Below, piece after piece: positions 1 to 7,015 of a DNA stretch of 14,525 bases. The notes beneath the pieces are model-generated. The model saw nothing but the letters and a program-made list of their open reading frames with translations, made no database searches and was not told the DNA's origin. Positions within the stretch are counted from its first letter, which is position 1. Every line of letters begins with the position of its first letter. Made by a program: the position numbers and the translations under genes. The stretch comes from an uncultured Blautia sp. (GTDB lineage: Bacteria > Bacillota > Clostridia > Lachnospirales > Lachnospiraceae): NCBI GenBank assembly GCA_934394595.1, contig CAKRRX010000058.1, positions 1 through 14,525 of the forward strand, given 5' to 3'.

Positions 1-1544
1 TTCTTTTCTTCTGCTTCTTTTTCGTCCCAATATGAACAGTCATTTCTTCCTACCACACTGGAATCAAAAGGTGTTCCGTCATTCTTTTTATAATGCCTGG
101 TAGCACGGAATACACATTTTGCGCCTACAAATACAATAGGAACATTGAAGTACACGATCAGAATATTTCCAAGGTCTGAGAATGCCCACAGATTACCAAG
201 CTCCAGCCCTGCAAGGTTGCAGAGGATACCAAATGCAGCCACAAATAATGCGATGCAGCGCACAATATTGATGCATATAGCATCCTTGCGGATACGGTTT
301 GCAGCAATTTCCGAGAAACTGATCATACCCAGCAGACAGGTAAAAGCAAACAGTCCGAAGCATAAGGTTACCAGAAATGTCATCACCGCATTCATGGAAG
401 TTCCGGGAGTAAGCACTGCGATAGATTCTGTGAATTTCGGAAGCTTATCCAATGCAGCCCATGCCGTGGCTCCCTCTCCGGTCCAGCAATGCGCCATAAC
501 GACTACAAAACCGGTAAGAGTACAGATCACAATAGTATCCAGAAATACACCAAGAGATGCCAGAATTCCCTGCTCGCAGGGATGCTTTGCATCTGCTGCA
601 GCCGCAGACATGGTGATGGTTCCCTGTCCGGCCTCATTTGACATCAGTCCACGCTTCACACCCTGGGCGAGAACTGTTCCCATTGCACCTCCAAAAAATG
701 CCTGCGGCTTAAAAGCTCCGCCAAATACAGCTCCGAAGAAATACGGGATCTGCCCCACATTGAGGAGAATCAGAATAAATACTACCAGGATATACAGAAC
801 TGCCATTATCGGCACCATCATATCCGTCCATTTTGAAACTTTTTTGATACCGCCAAATGCGATCACAGAGGTAAGAACGATGATTGCCGCACCGGCAACA
901 TAATAAAATACAGAGTCCACTGCGATGGTTTTTCCGGTAAGAATTTCTGCCATTCTACCCACGGAAGATACCACATTAAAGCCCTGTGCAGGCAGGCAGC
1001 ATAGTGCATAGAGGATGTAAAGAATAGATAAAAAGATACCGATCCCCACACTGTTTCCAAGAAGTTTTCTTCCATAAAACGGAAGTCCCCCTACAAATTC
1101 ATCGTCCTTCTTTTCTTTGAAAACCTGTGCCAGAACCGCTTCCATATAGGCCACTGCCATTCCGAAAAATGCGGAGATCCACATCCAGAAAAGAGCTCCC
1201 GGCCCCCCAACTGCAATGGCACCGGTAACACCAATAATATTTCCCGGTCCCACTCGCATGGCTGCACTTAATAAAAAAGCTGCCAGCGGTGTAATGCCGG
1301 TCTGTACAGATCGTTTTTCTGTAAGAAGACGAATTCCTTTTTTGAAATGGGTAACCTGAATAAATCCCAATTTAATTGTAAAAAATATGCCGGATCCAAG
1401 TAACACAATAATGGCAAGAGAGATATTACCCAGAATGGGAATATTCCGATACCATTCAAAGTTTGTAGGAAAATCCCACAAAAGATCCGACAGCGGGCCA
1501 ATAAAACCAAACACCCCATTGATTGCTTCAAATACAGCCTGCAT
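1..1544 (-). CDS. Alanine/glycine:cation (sodium) symporter, AGCS family, 3' end missing
   Basis: Integral membrane symporter that would bring in alanine or glycine with sodium or protons. The frame is open from 1544 off the left edge (514 codons seen, no stop). Seen: many hydrophobic helices; the family's substrate/cation segment appears as RVGPGNIIGVTGAI (residues 97-110), followed by a loop ending VGGLPFYG (151-158) that corresponds to the usual GGPMYY; later, KRGLMSNEAGQGT matches the well-conserved NEAG block of the family. The tail turns charged (WDEKEAEE) near the edge, so probably little is missing. Two in-frame ATGs lie at 1550 and 1544; GGGGAGG sits 1 nt from the first and 7 nt from the second, so 1544 is preferred. 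It is separated from the upstream kinase gene by about 360 bp with its own candidate promoter, so it is probably not part of the long operon. The family call is firm; the amino acid carried is inferred. Confidence 0.93.
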   Translation of the reverse strand, partial: MQAVFEAINGVFGFIGPLSDLLWDFPTNFEWYRNIPILGNISLAIIVLLGSGIFFTIKLGFIQVTHFKKGIRLLTEKRSVQTGITPLAAFLLSAAMRVGPGNIIGVTGAIAVGGPGALFWMWISAFFGMAVAYMEAVLAQVFKEKKDDEFVGGLPFYGRKLLGNSVGIGIFLSILYILYALCCLPAQGFNVVSSVGRMAEILTGKTIAVDSVFYYVAGAAIIVLTSVIAFGGIKKVSKWTDMMVPIMAVLYILVVFILILLNVGQIPYFFGAVFGGAFKPQAFFGGAMGTVLAQGVKRGLMSNEAGQGTITMSAAAADAKHPCEQGILASLGVFLDTIVICTLTGFVVVMAHCWTGEGATAWAALDKLPKFTESIAVLTPGTSMNAVMTFLVTLCFGLFAFTCLLGMISFSEIAANRIRKDAICINIVRCIALFVAAFGILCNLAGLELGNLWAFSDLGNILIVYFNVPIVFVGAKCVFRATRHYKKNDGTPFDSSVVGRNDCSYWDEKEAEEK

Positions 1545-1551
1545 ACTCATA

Positions 1552-1558
1552 CCTCCCC
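1552..1558 (-). promoter_or_regulatory. Ribosome binding site that decides the symporter start
   Basis: GGGGAGG read on the minus strand. The spacing to the downstream ATG at 1544 is 7 nt, against 1 nt to the ATG at 1550, which favours translation from the second Met. Confidence 0.7.
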
Positions 1559-1605
1559 GTTTTTACCTGCTCCTGTCTCTGTAAATTCTGCGATCTTGAC
1601 TGGTA

Positions 1606-1653
1606 CAGTGAAGATTAAACCACCGTCATATTGACTTATCTTAATTTTCACTG
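1606..1653 (-). repeat. Inverted repeat in the symporter leader
   Basis: Arms 1606-1618 and 1641-1653 are complementary over 13 bp with one mismatch, enclosing 22 nt. A further short motif, TACCAG on the minus strand, stands outside each arm as a direct repeat (1600-1605 and 1656-1661). The repeat begins about 7 nt after the predicted transcription start, so it would either fold as a 5' untranslated hairpin or serve as an operator. It does not resemble a glycine riboswitch core that I can recognise. Confidence 0.6.
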
Positions 1654-1666
1654 CACTGGTAATCTT

Positions 1667-1694
1667 ATTATATGGAATTTTTTTCAAAAGTCCA
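1667..1694 (-). promoter_or_regulatory. Candidate sigma-A promoter for the symporter
   Basis: On the minus strand, TGGACT (1694-1689, 4 of 6 to TTGACA), a 16-nt spacer and a perfect TATAAT (1672-1667). This gives a leader of about 115 nt before the ATG at 1544. A second TATAAT at 1715-1710 has no convincing -35. Confidence 0.5.
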
Positions 1695-1811
1695 TCGCAA
1701 TTTATGGGGATTATATTGCAAAAAGTGTGAAGTTTATAAGATTTTTAGATTTATATCATATTTTTTTCAACTCATTCTCACAGATTCATCACAAATTCCC
1801 GGTATATTAAT

Positions 1812-1850
1812 AAACAAATAAAGCGAAAGCTTTTTTACATAGATTTGTTT
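1812..1850 (-). terminator. Weak AT-rich stem-loop, possible end of the long operon
   Basis: Arms AAACAAAT/ATTTGTTT (1843-1850 with 1812-1819) and an inner AAAGC/GCTTT stem with a 4-nt loop (1820-1833), followed on the minus strand by AT-rich DNA. It lies about 55 bp after the kinase stop. The stem is AT-rich with a 9-nt bulge, so termination is only possible, not clear. Confidence 0.3.
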
Positions 1851-1874
1851 TTAAACTTTTTCTTTTTCATACTT

Positions 1875-1894
1875 GCCGGGCCATTTGGTCCGGC
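1875..1894 (-). other. GC-rich 8-bp hairpin just after the kinase stop
   Basis: Arms 1875-1882 and 1887-1894 pair over 8 bp (one G-U pair in RNA) around a 4-nt loop, 10 nt beyond the stop codon. On the minus strand it is followed by an A-rich, not T-rich, stretch, so it is not a standard intrinsic terminator; it may protect the 3' end of the message. Confidence 0.45.
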
Positions 1895-1903
1895 CCTCCT
1901 TCT

Positions 1904-2794
1904 TTATATCAGCTGTTTGGGCAATACAATTTCAACTGATGTTCCAATTCCTTCCATTGACTCAATTGACAGTCCATACTCCGAACCATAACTAAGTTGA
2001 ATTCGTTCATTGACATTAAACAATCCAATATGCGCCTTATTATCCTGTTCCGGAATTTTACCATTGGAGTCCTTAAGATGTTTTTGTAATTCCTCAAGCT
2101 TTTTCGGTTTAATGCCCAGTCCATCATCCTTGATAGTAATCAGAATTTCTTTCTCAGTTAAACAGGCCTCGACAATAACCGTCCCTTTTCCCGATTTGGT
2201 TTCCAGCCCATGGTGTACACAGTTCTCAACAATTGGCTGAAGTAAAAGCTTAGGGATCAGGCATTGAAGTGCATCCTCATCCACATTTTCTATAAGAGAA
2301 AATTTGCCATTAAACCGCCTTTCCTGAATCAGGAAATAATTGTGTATACTCTTTAGCTCTTCCTCCAGGGATACTATAACCCCGTGACTATTGATACTGT
2401 ATCGGAACAAATCAGCCAAAGCCTTCGTCATATCAGCTATATCAGCAATTCCGTAAACCATTGCCAGTCCGCGGATCGTCTCTAATGTATTATACAGAAA
2501 ATGGGGGTTGATCTGACTTTGCAGCGCTGATAATTCTGCCTGTTTTCTCAGATAAATTTCTTTCGCTTTACTTTCTTCGATTTTTTTTATATTTTCCTGT
2601 AAATTTAGAACATTTCTGTAAAACTCTAAAACCTCATCATTATCATCATCAGAAAAGCCAACGTCAGTTCCTGATTCATCCTTGTACATGGCATTTTTCA
2701 GTACTTGATTCACTTCGTGAATGGTCTTTTCTATTTTTTTTAGCTGATAAAACAAACGAATTTTTCCCGATATTCTTCTGCTTCCCTTCATCAT
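1904..2794 (-). CDS. Soluble YesM-type sensor histidine kinase
   Basis: Cytoplasmic histidine kinase (296 aa) expected to phosphorylate the response regulator encoded immediately upstream. Seen: a short N-terminal region (11-90) with a HAMP-like DDDNDEVLEF stretch and a heptad-like helix; the His_kinase box QINPHFLYNTLE with phospho-acceptor His98; N box PIVENCVHHG with Asn191; G1 box DDGLGI (223-228); and G2 box HIGLFNVNERI (255-265). Family members usually have about 550-600 residues with two membrane helices and a large extracellular sensor; none of that is here, and the response regulator stop is only 68 bp upstream, so no missing N-terminus can be hidden there. The start is ATG at 2794 (or the adjacent ATG), preceded by AAAGGG. 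Its input must therefore come from a partner protein or an intracellular signal. Last gene of the presumed operon. Confidence 0.93.
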   Translation of the reverse strand: MMKGSRRISGKIRLFYQLKKIEKTIHEVNQVLKNAMYKDESGTDVGFSDDDNDEVLEFYRNVLNLQENIKKIEESKAKEIYLRKQAELSALQSQINPHFLYNTLETIRGLAMVYGIADIADMTKALADLFRYSINSHGVIVSLEEELKSIHNYFLIQERRFNGKFSLIENVDEDALQCLIPKLLLQPIVENCVHHGLETKSGKGTVIVEACLTEKEILITIKDDGLGIKPKKLEELQKHLKDSNGKIPEQDNKAHIGLFNVNERIQLSYGSEYGLSIESMEGIGTSVEIVLPKQLI

Positions 2795-2862
2795 TTATAT
2801 TTCCCTTTCTCACATCTGCTTAGAAAATACCCTTGGGATCATCAGAAGCTCAGGCAAACACA

Positions 2863-4485
2863 TCAGGTAAATACCTTTCTATATTCTGTCAGCGACAACC
2901 CTGTTTCCTTTTTAAACAGTTTTCCAAAGTATTTCGTATCCTTATAACCTACCATTGCACTGATTTCTTTCGTTTTTATCTGTGTATCTTTCAACAATCC
3001 CTTCGCCACATCAATCCTGAATCCTGTCAGATATTCATTGTAGCCAATTCCCACTTCCTTTTTAAACAGTTCACCAAAATAGCGGGAATTCAGACCGACC
3101 TCTTCTGCTACGTCTGCAAGCATGATTTCTTCTCTGTAATGCTCACTGATATAGCGTTTTGCGATCAATATAATATGCTCATTTTTCTTATTACTCGATT
3201 CTATTTCCCAGGAACTGTAACGCTCAATCACCTGATGAAACAGCTGGCTGATCTGACTGATCTGAAAACAATTGGCAATCTTTTCCTTCAGCTGTCCACT
3301 TAATGCCTGTAGTTCTTCATTATAACGATAATGATCCTCCGTATATCCTGCAAATATCTTTGCAATTTCTCTTGATATCCGAAAAATAATAACCGGAGAG
3401 AGTGTTTTATCTTTTTCCAATCTGTTATAGAAATCCTGAAGGAACTCGGATAACCCCTGATAATCATGAGTATTCAGTTTGTATTTGATCAGCTTTCGTG
3501 ACTCTACGGAAAAAATATCATCCAATTTATCATTTGAATATTGCAGCAGCACTTCAGGAAAAATAACTCTCTGAATTCCAAGACGTATTCTACTTTCAAT
3601 ACAATTTGAAGCTGTACGGTACGACTCATCCAGATGCAGCAGACTTGATACCTGATTTCCTACACCAACGGTAAGTTTAAAGCAAAGATGCAATACAAAA
3701 GCGACCTGCAGTTCTGTTACACTGTTTTGCAGATACCGCTCTATTGTCTCCTGCTCTTTCTCCGAATAATTCAGAATAAGCAAAAGATCATATTTGTCAA
3801 AAACCATAACATATTCATACACTTTTGAGTGATATTTATCTGTCAGATATTTTTTAAGCTGCAGCAGGCTCTGATTGCTGTCATATTCTCTGTTTTCAAA
3901 ATTAGCCGGATTGTCCAGATGATAAATTACCGCACGAAAGATTCCCGGTCGAAAATTGCAGGAATACATATAATTCAGGGAATCCAGATTACCTTCCATA
4001 CTCTGAAAGTGACAGTTTGCCTGTTGACGGAAATATCCCTCTTTTAATAATCTGTTACTTTCCTGAAGCTGTTCCGCCAACTGCTCCTTTGCATTGTTCT
4101 CCGTGTCTGTTTTTAATTTTTCTGCTTTAACTTTATTTAAGTAAAACAAAAGTTCTTCCTGCTCTATGGGTTTCAGAAGATATCCAAGTACTCCGAATTT
4201 TAATGCTTCTTTCGCATATTCAAAATCTGAATGTCCGCTGATCACGATAAACTCTGTTTTAAGCCCACTGGCACGAACCTGCTGAATCAAAGTAAGACCA
4301 TCCATACCAGCCATACGAATATCTGTCAGTACCAGTTCCGGCTTTTGTGTCATTATCATTTCAAAGGCTCCATCTCCGTCATGAGCCTCCCCAACAATTT
4401 CAAAGCCCAGGGCTTCCCAATTGACCAGTTTTTCAATCACTTTACAAACCCAGAGTTCGTCATCGACTATTACTGTTCTTATCAT
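2863..4485 (-). CDS. YesN-type response regulator with AraC DNA-binding domain
   Basis: Transcriptional regulator of 540 aa. Seen: N-terminal receiver domain with acidic pocket Asp8-Asp9, phospho-acceptor Asp55 (in LVLTDIRMAG) and Lys105 (YLLKPIEQ); a long middle segment (about 125-430) of unassigned fold that is common in this family; and a C-terminal AraC-type double helix-turn-helix (about 437-540) with the typical motifs DVAEEVGLNSRYFGELFKK and ISAMVGYKDTKYFGKLFKKE. An upstream in-frame ATG at 4509 exists, but GGAGG lies just before the ATG at 4485, whose product starts MIRTVIVDDE like family members, so 4485 is chosen. The preceding ATPase stop is 33 bp away and the kinase start follows by 68 bp. 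A likely target is the pair of 33-bp elements at 13161-13271 (inference), which would make the operon self-activating. Confidence 0.95.
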   Translation of the reverse strand: MIRTVIVDDELWVCKVIEKLVNWEALGFEIVGEAHDGDGAFEMIMTQKPELVLTDIRMAGMDGLTLIQQVRASGLKTEFIVISGHSDFEYAKEALKFGVLGYLLKPIEQEELLFYLNKVKAEKLKTDTENNAKEQLAEQLQESNRLLKEGYFRQQANCHFQSMEGNLDSLNYMYSCNFRPGIFRAVIYHLDNPANFENREYDSNQSLLQLKKYLTDKYHSKVYEYVMVFDKYDLLLILNYSEKEQETIERYLQNSVTELQVAFVLHLCFKLTVGVGNQVSSLLHLDESYRTASNCIESRIRLGIQRVIFPEVLLQYSNDKLDDIFSVESRKLIKYKLNTHDYQGLSEFLQDFYNRLEKDKTLSPVIIFRISREIAKIFAGYTEDHYRYNEELQALSGQLKEKIANCFQISQISQLFHQVIERYSSWEIESSNKKNEHIILIAKRYISEHYREEIMLADVAEEVGLNSRYFGELFKKEVGIGYNEYLTGFRIDVAKGLLKDTQIKTKEISAMVGYKDTKYFGKLFKKETGLSLTEYRKVFT

Positions 4486-4518
4486 TCTTCCTCCAAAGCT
4501 GCTATTCATCTTATTTTT

Positions 4519-5907
4519 TCATATTCCTATATAGCGGTCACATAACGTCATGTCGTCGTCATCTGTAGGATTTATAAGAATCGTTTTACCACTCGCTTTT
4601 AATTCACGAAAAATGTTTCTTACATTCTGCTTGATCTTCATATCCAATCCTGACGTCGGAGAATCGATCAGCAAAATCTCGGGATCCTGACACAGTCCCT
4701 GAGCTAAACGGATTATTTTTCGAGCCCCAAAGCTCAGCTTTTCAATGGGTCTGTTCAAATATTCAATTTCGCTGTCATATGCTTTCCCCAAAACCTGATT
4801 AATATAATATTTTGCCACATAAGTTACCAGCTTTTCATTTACACATCCAAGATAGCTTACTCTTTTCATACTGTTAAGTACAACATAATCAGATACTTTC
4901 ATATGATCAATCAAAGCTTCCTCAGTATTAGGTAAATAAACAATTCCTCTTCTTCGCATTTCATGGAGGGACTGCTTTTTTATAGGTTTTCCCTTATAAC
5001 AAATCTCACCGGCTGTTTTTTCCTCTATACCAGCCAGCAATTCCATCAGCAGCTTTCTCTGAAGGTCCTCGCCTCCCGTGATCCCAACACATTCACCCTG
5101 GTATAATGAGAAATTAAATTGCTTTTTGATTTTCTTCCCACCCAGTTTCTGCACAGACAGTATCTCTTTGCCGCAAATAATACCGCCTCTGGATTCCGGC
5201 TGACAGGACAGGTTGTCCATCATTTTATGATAAATTTCCCACAGGTTCTCATTCTCATGATTTACACATCTTACAATTCGGTTGTCATACAGGATATAAC
5301 TTCTGGATGCATACGAAATGGCAAAATCCAAGTCATGCGCAGATACCAGAATACTGATTCCCATTTTTAATGCCCGTTCAATAATTAAACAAAATGTTTC
5401 CTTTTGTTTTATATTCAAATAGGCCAACGGCTCATCAATAAGGCATATTTCCGGTTTTTCTCTGAGAATACTGAACAATCGTATTAATTTCCGATCTCCA
5501 ATATCATAGTGTCCGGAACGTTTATCGGCAACGGTAATGCCATACTCCTGCTCCATTAAATGTAATACCGCTTTTTCCCGTTTTTTATGAAGCAGAAATC
5601 CCTGATGTTTTTTCAGGAATATATTTTCCACTTCATCCAAACTATCAATGTATCCTCCATTTCCAGGAAAATACATGATTTTACACGCATTACCTTCCTG
5701 CGCAGTCTTTCCGTGAAATAAAATTTCTCCTGCATCATATGGAGTCATTCCACAGATTATTTTTAATAAAGATGTTTTCCCCACGCCATTAGGACCCAAA
5801 AGAGCTACCAGTTCTCCCTTAAATAACCTGAGATTTATATCCTGTAGATGAACTCCTGCTTTTTGCATCCTTGTGACACCTTTCAGGCATAATACTTCCT
5901 GCCTCAA
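4519..5907 (-). CDS. Orphan, degenerate RbsA-like double ABC ATPase
   Basis: Protein of 462 aa with two ABC ATPase domains arranged as in sugar importer ATPases of the RbsA/MglA type (usually about 500 aa), but strongly drifted. Domain 1 (about 1-230): intact Walker A GPNGVGKT (38-45), Walker B LIDEP (156-160) and switch His191, but the signature is YDIGD instead of LSGGQ. Domain 2 (about 245-462): Walker A lost (GITGGEDLQRK), signature LSFGA (391-395) kept, Walker B catalytic Glu replaced (LIDSP, 414-417), switch His absent. Hence one composite site (Walker A1 with signature 2) could still hydrolyse ATP and the other cannot. It begins with TTG at 5907, supported by AGGAGG 9 nt upstream (5922-5917). 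No permease or binding protein adjoins it; it lies 27 bp after the activase and 33 bp before the regulator. A signalling role with the kinase, or an alternative ATPase for the permease, are both inferences. Confidence 0.88.
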   Translation of the reverse strand: MRQEVLCLKGVTRMQKAGVHLQDINLRLFKGELVALLGPNGVGKTSLLKIICGMTPYDAGEILFHGKTAQEGNACKIMYFPGNGGYIDSLDEVENIFLKKHQGFLLHKKREKAVLHLMEQEYGITVADKRSGHYDIGDRKLIRLFSILREKPEICLIDEPLAYLNIKQKETFCLIIERALKMGISILVSAHDLDFAISYASRSYILYDNRIVRCVNHENENLWEIYHKMMDNLSCQPESRGGIICGKEILSVQKLGGKKIKKQFNFSLYQGECVGITGGEDLQRKLLMELLAGIEEKTAGEICYKGKPIKKQSLHEMRRRGIVYLPNTEEALIDHMKVSDYVVLNSMKRVSYLGCVNEKLVTYVAKYYINQVLGKAYDSEIEYLNRPIEKLSFGARKIIRLAQGLCQDPEILLIDSPTSGLDMKIKQNVRNIFRELKASGKTILINPTDDDDMTLCDRYIGI

Positions 5908-5934
5908 ACGCCTATTCCTCCTGTCATGATGGAA

Positions 5935-6852
5935 TCAACCGCCTATTTTCACCTGCAATCCAGCCTGTTCCATGCTGTTTTTATATGGCAAAAGGTCTGT
6001 TTCCGAAAGAGGTTTTATATTCCTCATTGAGTAGTCCATTCCCAGTGAATCATATTTTCCCATTCCCAGGTTATGATAGGGTAAAAGATGAACCATCTGG
6101 AGGCATCCTGTTTTCTGTATTTCCAGAGCAAATTCCTTTAAAAGCTCCATATTTTCATCTGTTACATTAAATCCCGGAATACATGGCACACGAATAGAAA
6201 CCTTTTTCCCCAGCGCTGACGTCAAATGCCTGATATTTCGAAGCACAGCTTCATTGCCCTGTCCGACAGTTTGCTGATGGATCTTGCTGTCCATATGTTT
6301 TACATCTGCCAGAAATAAATCCACATAAGGTGCAATCTGATCCAAAACTTCCTGTGTACAGCTGATGTTTGATTCCATGGCTGTATGGATTCCTCTCTCT
6401 TTGCAGGCAGAAAGGAATTCAACAAGAAATCTGTGCTGTAATGTAGGCTCCCCTCCGGTTACCGTTACTCCGCCGCCTGAGTTTTTATAATATGGAATAT
6501 CCTTCTCAACCTCATAAATTAATTCTTCCACAGTATATTCTTTTCCATAAACAGTATAACAGTTTTTCGGACAATAGCGAGCACAAATTCCGCACAAATC
6601 ACATTTTTTATTATCAATTCTCTCCTCTATCTGCAAATTCAGTGCCTGGTTGGGACATTTTGCAACACACAGACCACACTCGGTACATTTATGCGCCATA
6701 AAAGAAAGCTGCCTCTTCCCGTTAATCGATTCCGGATTCGCACACCATGGACAATGAAAATTACATCCTTTAAAGAATATGTCTGTACGGATTCCCGGGC
6801 CGTCATGAATACAATAATGCTGTATATTATAGATATTTCCTTTATTTTCCAT
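5935..6852 (-). CDS. Glycyl radical enzyme activase (radical SAM)
   Basis: Iron-sulfur protein of 305 aa that uses S-adenosylmethionine to abstract hydrogen from the glycine of its partner, here the GRE encoded just upstream. Seen: N-terminal radical SAM motif CNFHCPWC (Cys30, Cys34, Cys37); two ferredoxin-type four-cysteine clusters (Cys56/59/62/66 and Cys84/87/90/94), as in activases of dehydratase-type GREs rather than the shorter pyruvate formate-lyase activase; and the SAM-binding GGEP (133-136). The frame is open up to an ATG at 6978, but AAGGAG lies 6 nt before the ATG at 6852, and family members begin close to this HDGPG segment, so 6852 is chosen. It is separated from the GRE stop by 163 bp holding a hairpin. 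The next gene begins 27 bp downstream. Confidence 0.95.
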   Translation of the reverse strand: MENKGNIYNIQHYCIHDGPGIRTDIFFKGCNFHCPWCANPESINGKRQLSFMAHKCTECGLCVAKCPNQALNLQIEERIDNKKCDLCGICARYCPKNCYTVYGKEYTVEELIYEVEKDIPYYKNSGGGVTVTGGEPTLQHRFLVEFLSACKERGIHTAMESNISCTQEVLDQIAPYVDLFLADVKHMDSKIHQQTVGQGNEAVLRNIRHLTSALGKKVSIRVPCIPGFNVTDENMELLKEFALEIQKTGCLQMVHLLPYHNLGMGKYDSLGMDYSMRNIKPLSETDLLPYKNSMEQAGLQVKIGG

Positions 6853-6903
6853 TCTTGTCTCCTTTTCCTGTTCACGAAAAATGCTCCGTTCAGCCACATT
6901 GAA

Positions 6904-6940
6904 CTGCATAAGGTAACTGATCACCTTCCGTAATATGCAG
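6904..6940 (-). other. Stem-loop between GRE and activase genes
   Basis: Outer arms CTGCATA/TATGCAG (6934-6940 with 6904-6910) and inner AAGGT/ACCTT (6910-6914 with 6923-6927), with a one-sided bulge and an 8-nt loop; the two stems share base 6910. No T-run follows, so readthrough is expected. It could set the ratio of enzyme to activase by mRNA processing. Confidence 0.45.
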
Positions 6941-7015
6941 CTTACGCAGCTAAACGAAGCAAGTCTCTCAAATTTCAAAAAACTTTATCTAAATTTTCAC
7001 TTTATTTCAGCAATC

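Noticed and set aside
145..903. 252-codon open frame on the plus strand
   Set aside because: Antisense to the symporter gene; its product has no family resemblance, while the opposite strand encodes a clear AGCS protein.
1835..1884. Two overlapping micro-frames after the kinase stop (5 and 11 codons, the first behind AAGGAGG)
   Set aside because: Too short, lysine-rich from an A-rich stretch, and overlapping a hairpin; chance is the simpler explanation.
1875..1894. GC-rich hairpin as an intrinsic terminator of the operon
   Set aside because: The bases following it on the minus strand are A-rich rather than T-rich, so it is listed only as a hairpin.
2833..3303. 156-codon open frame on the plus strand
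   Set aside because: Antisense to the AraC domain of the response regulator; composition is that of a shadow frame.
4486..4509. Earlier ATG for the response regulator
   Set aside because: No ribosome binding site at good distance, and receiver domains normally begin just before the VIVDDE segment, as with the ATG at 4485.
6853..6978. N-terminal extension of the activase to an ATG at 6978
   Set aside because: The ATG at 6852 has a good ribosome binding site and gives the normal family N-terminus; the extra 42 residues overlap a hairpin and lack family similarity.
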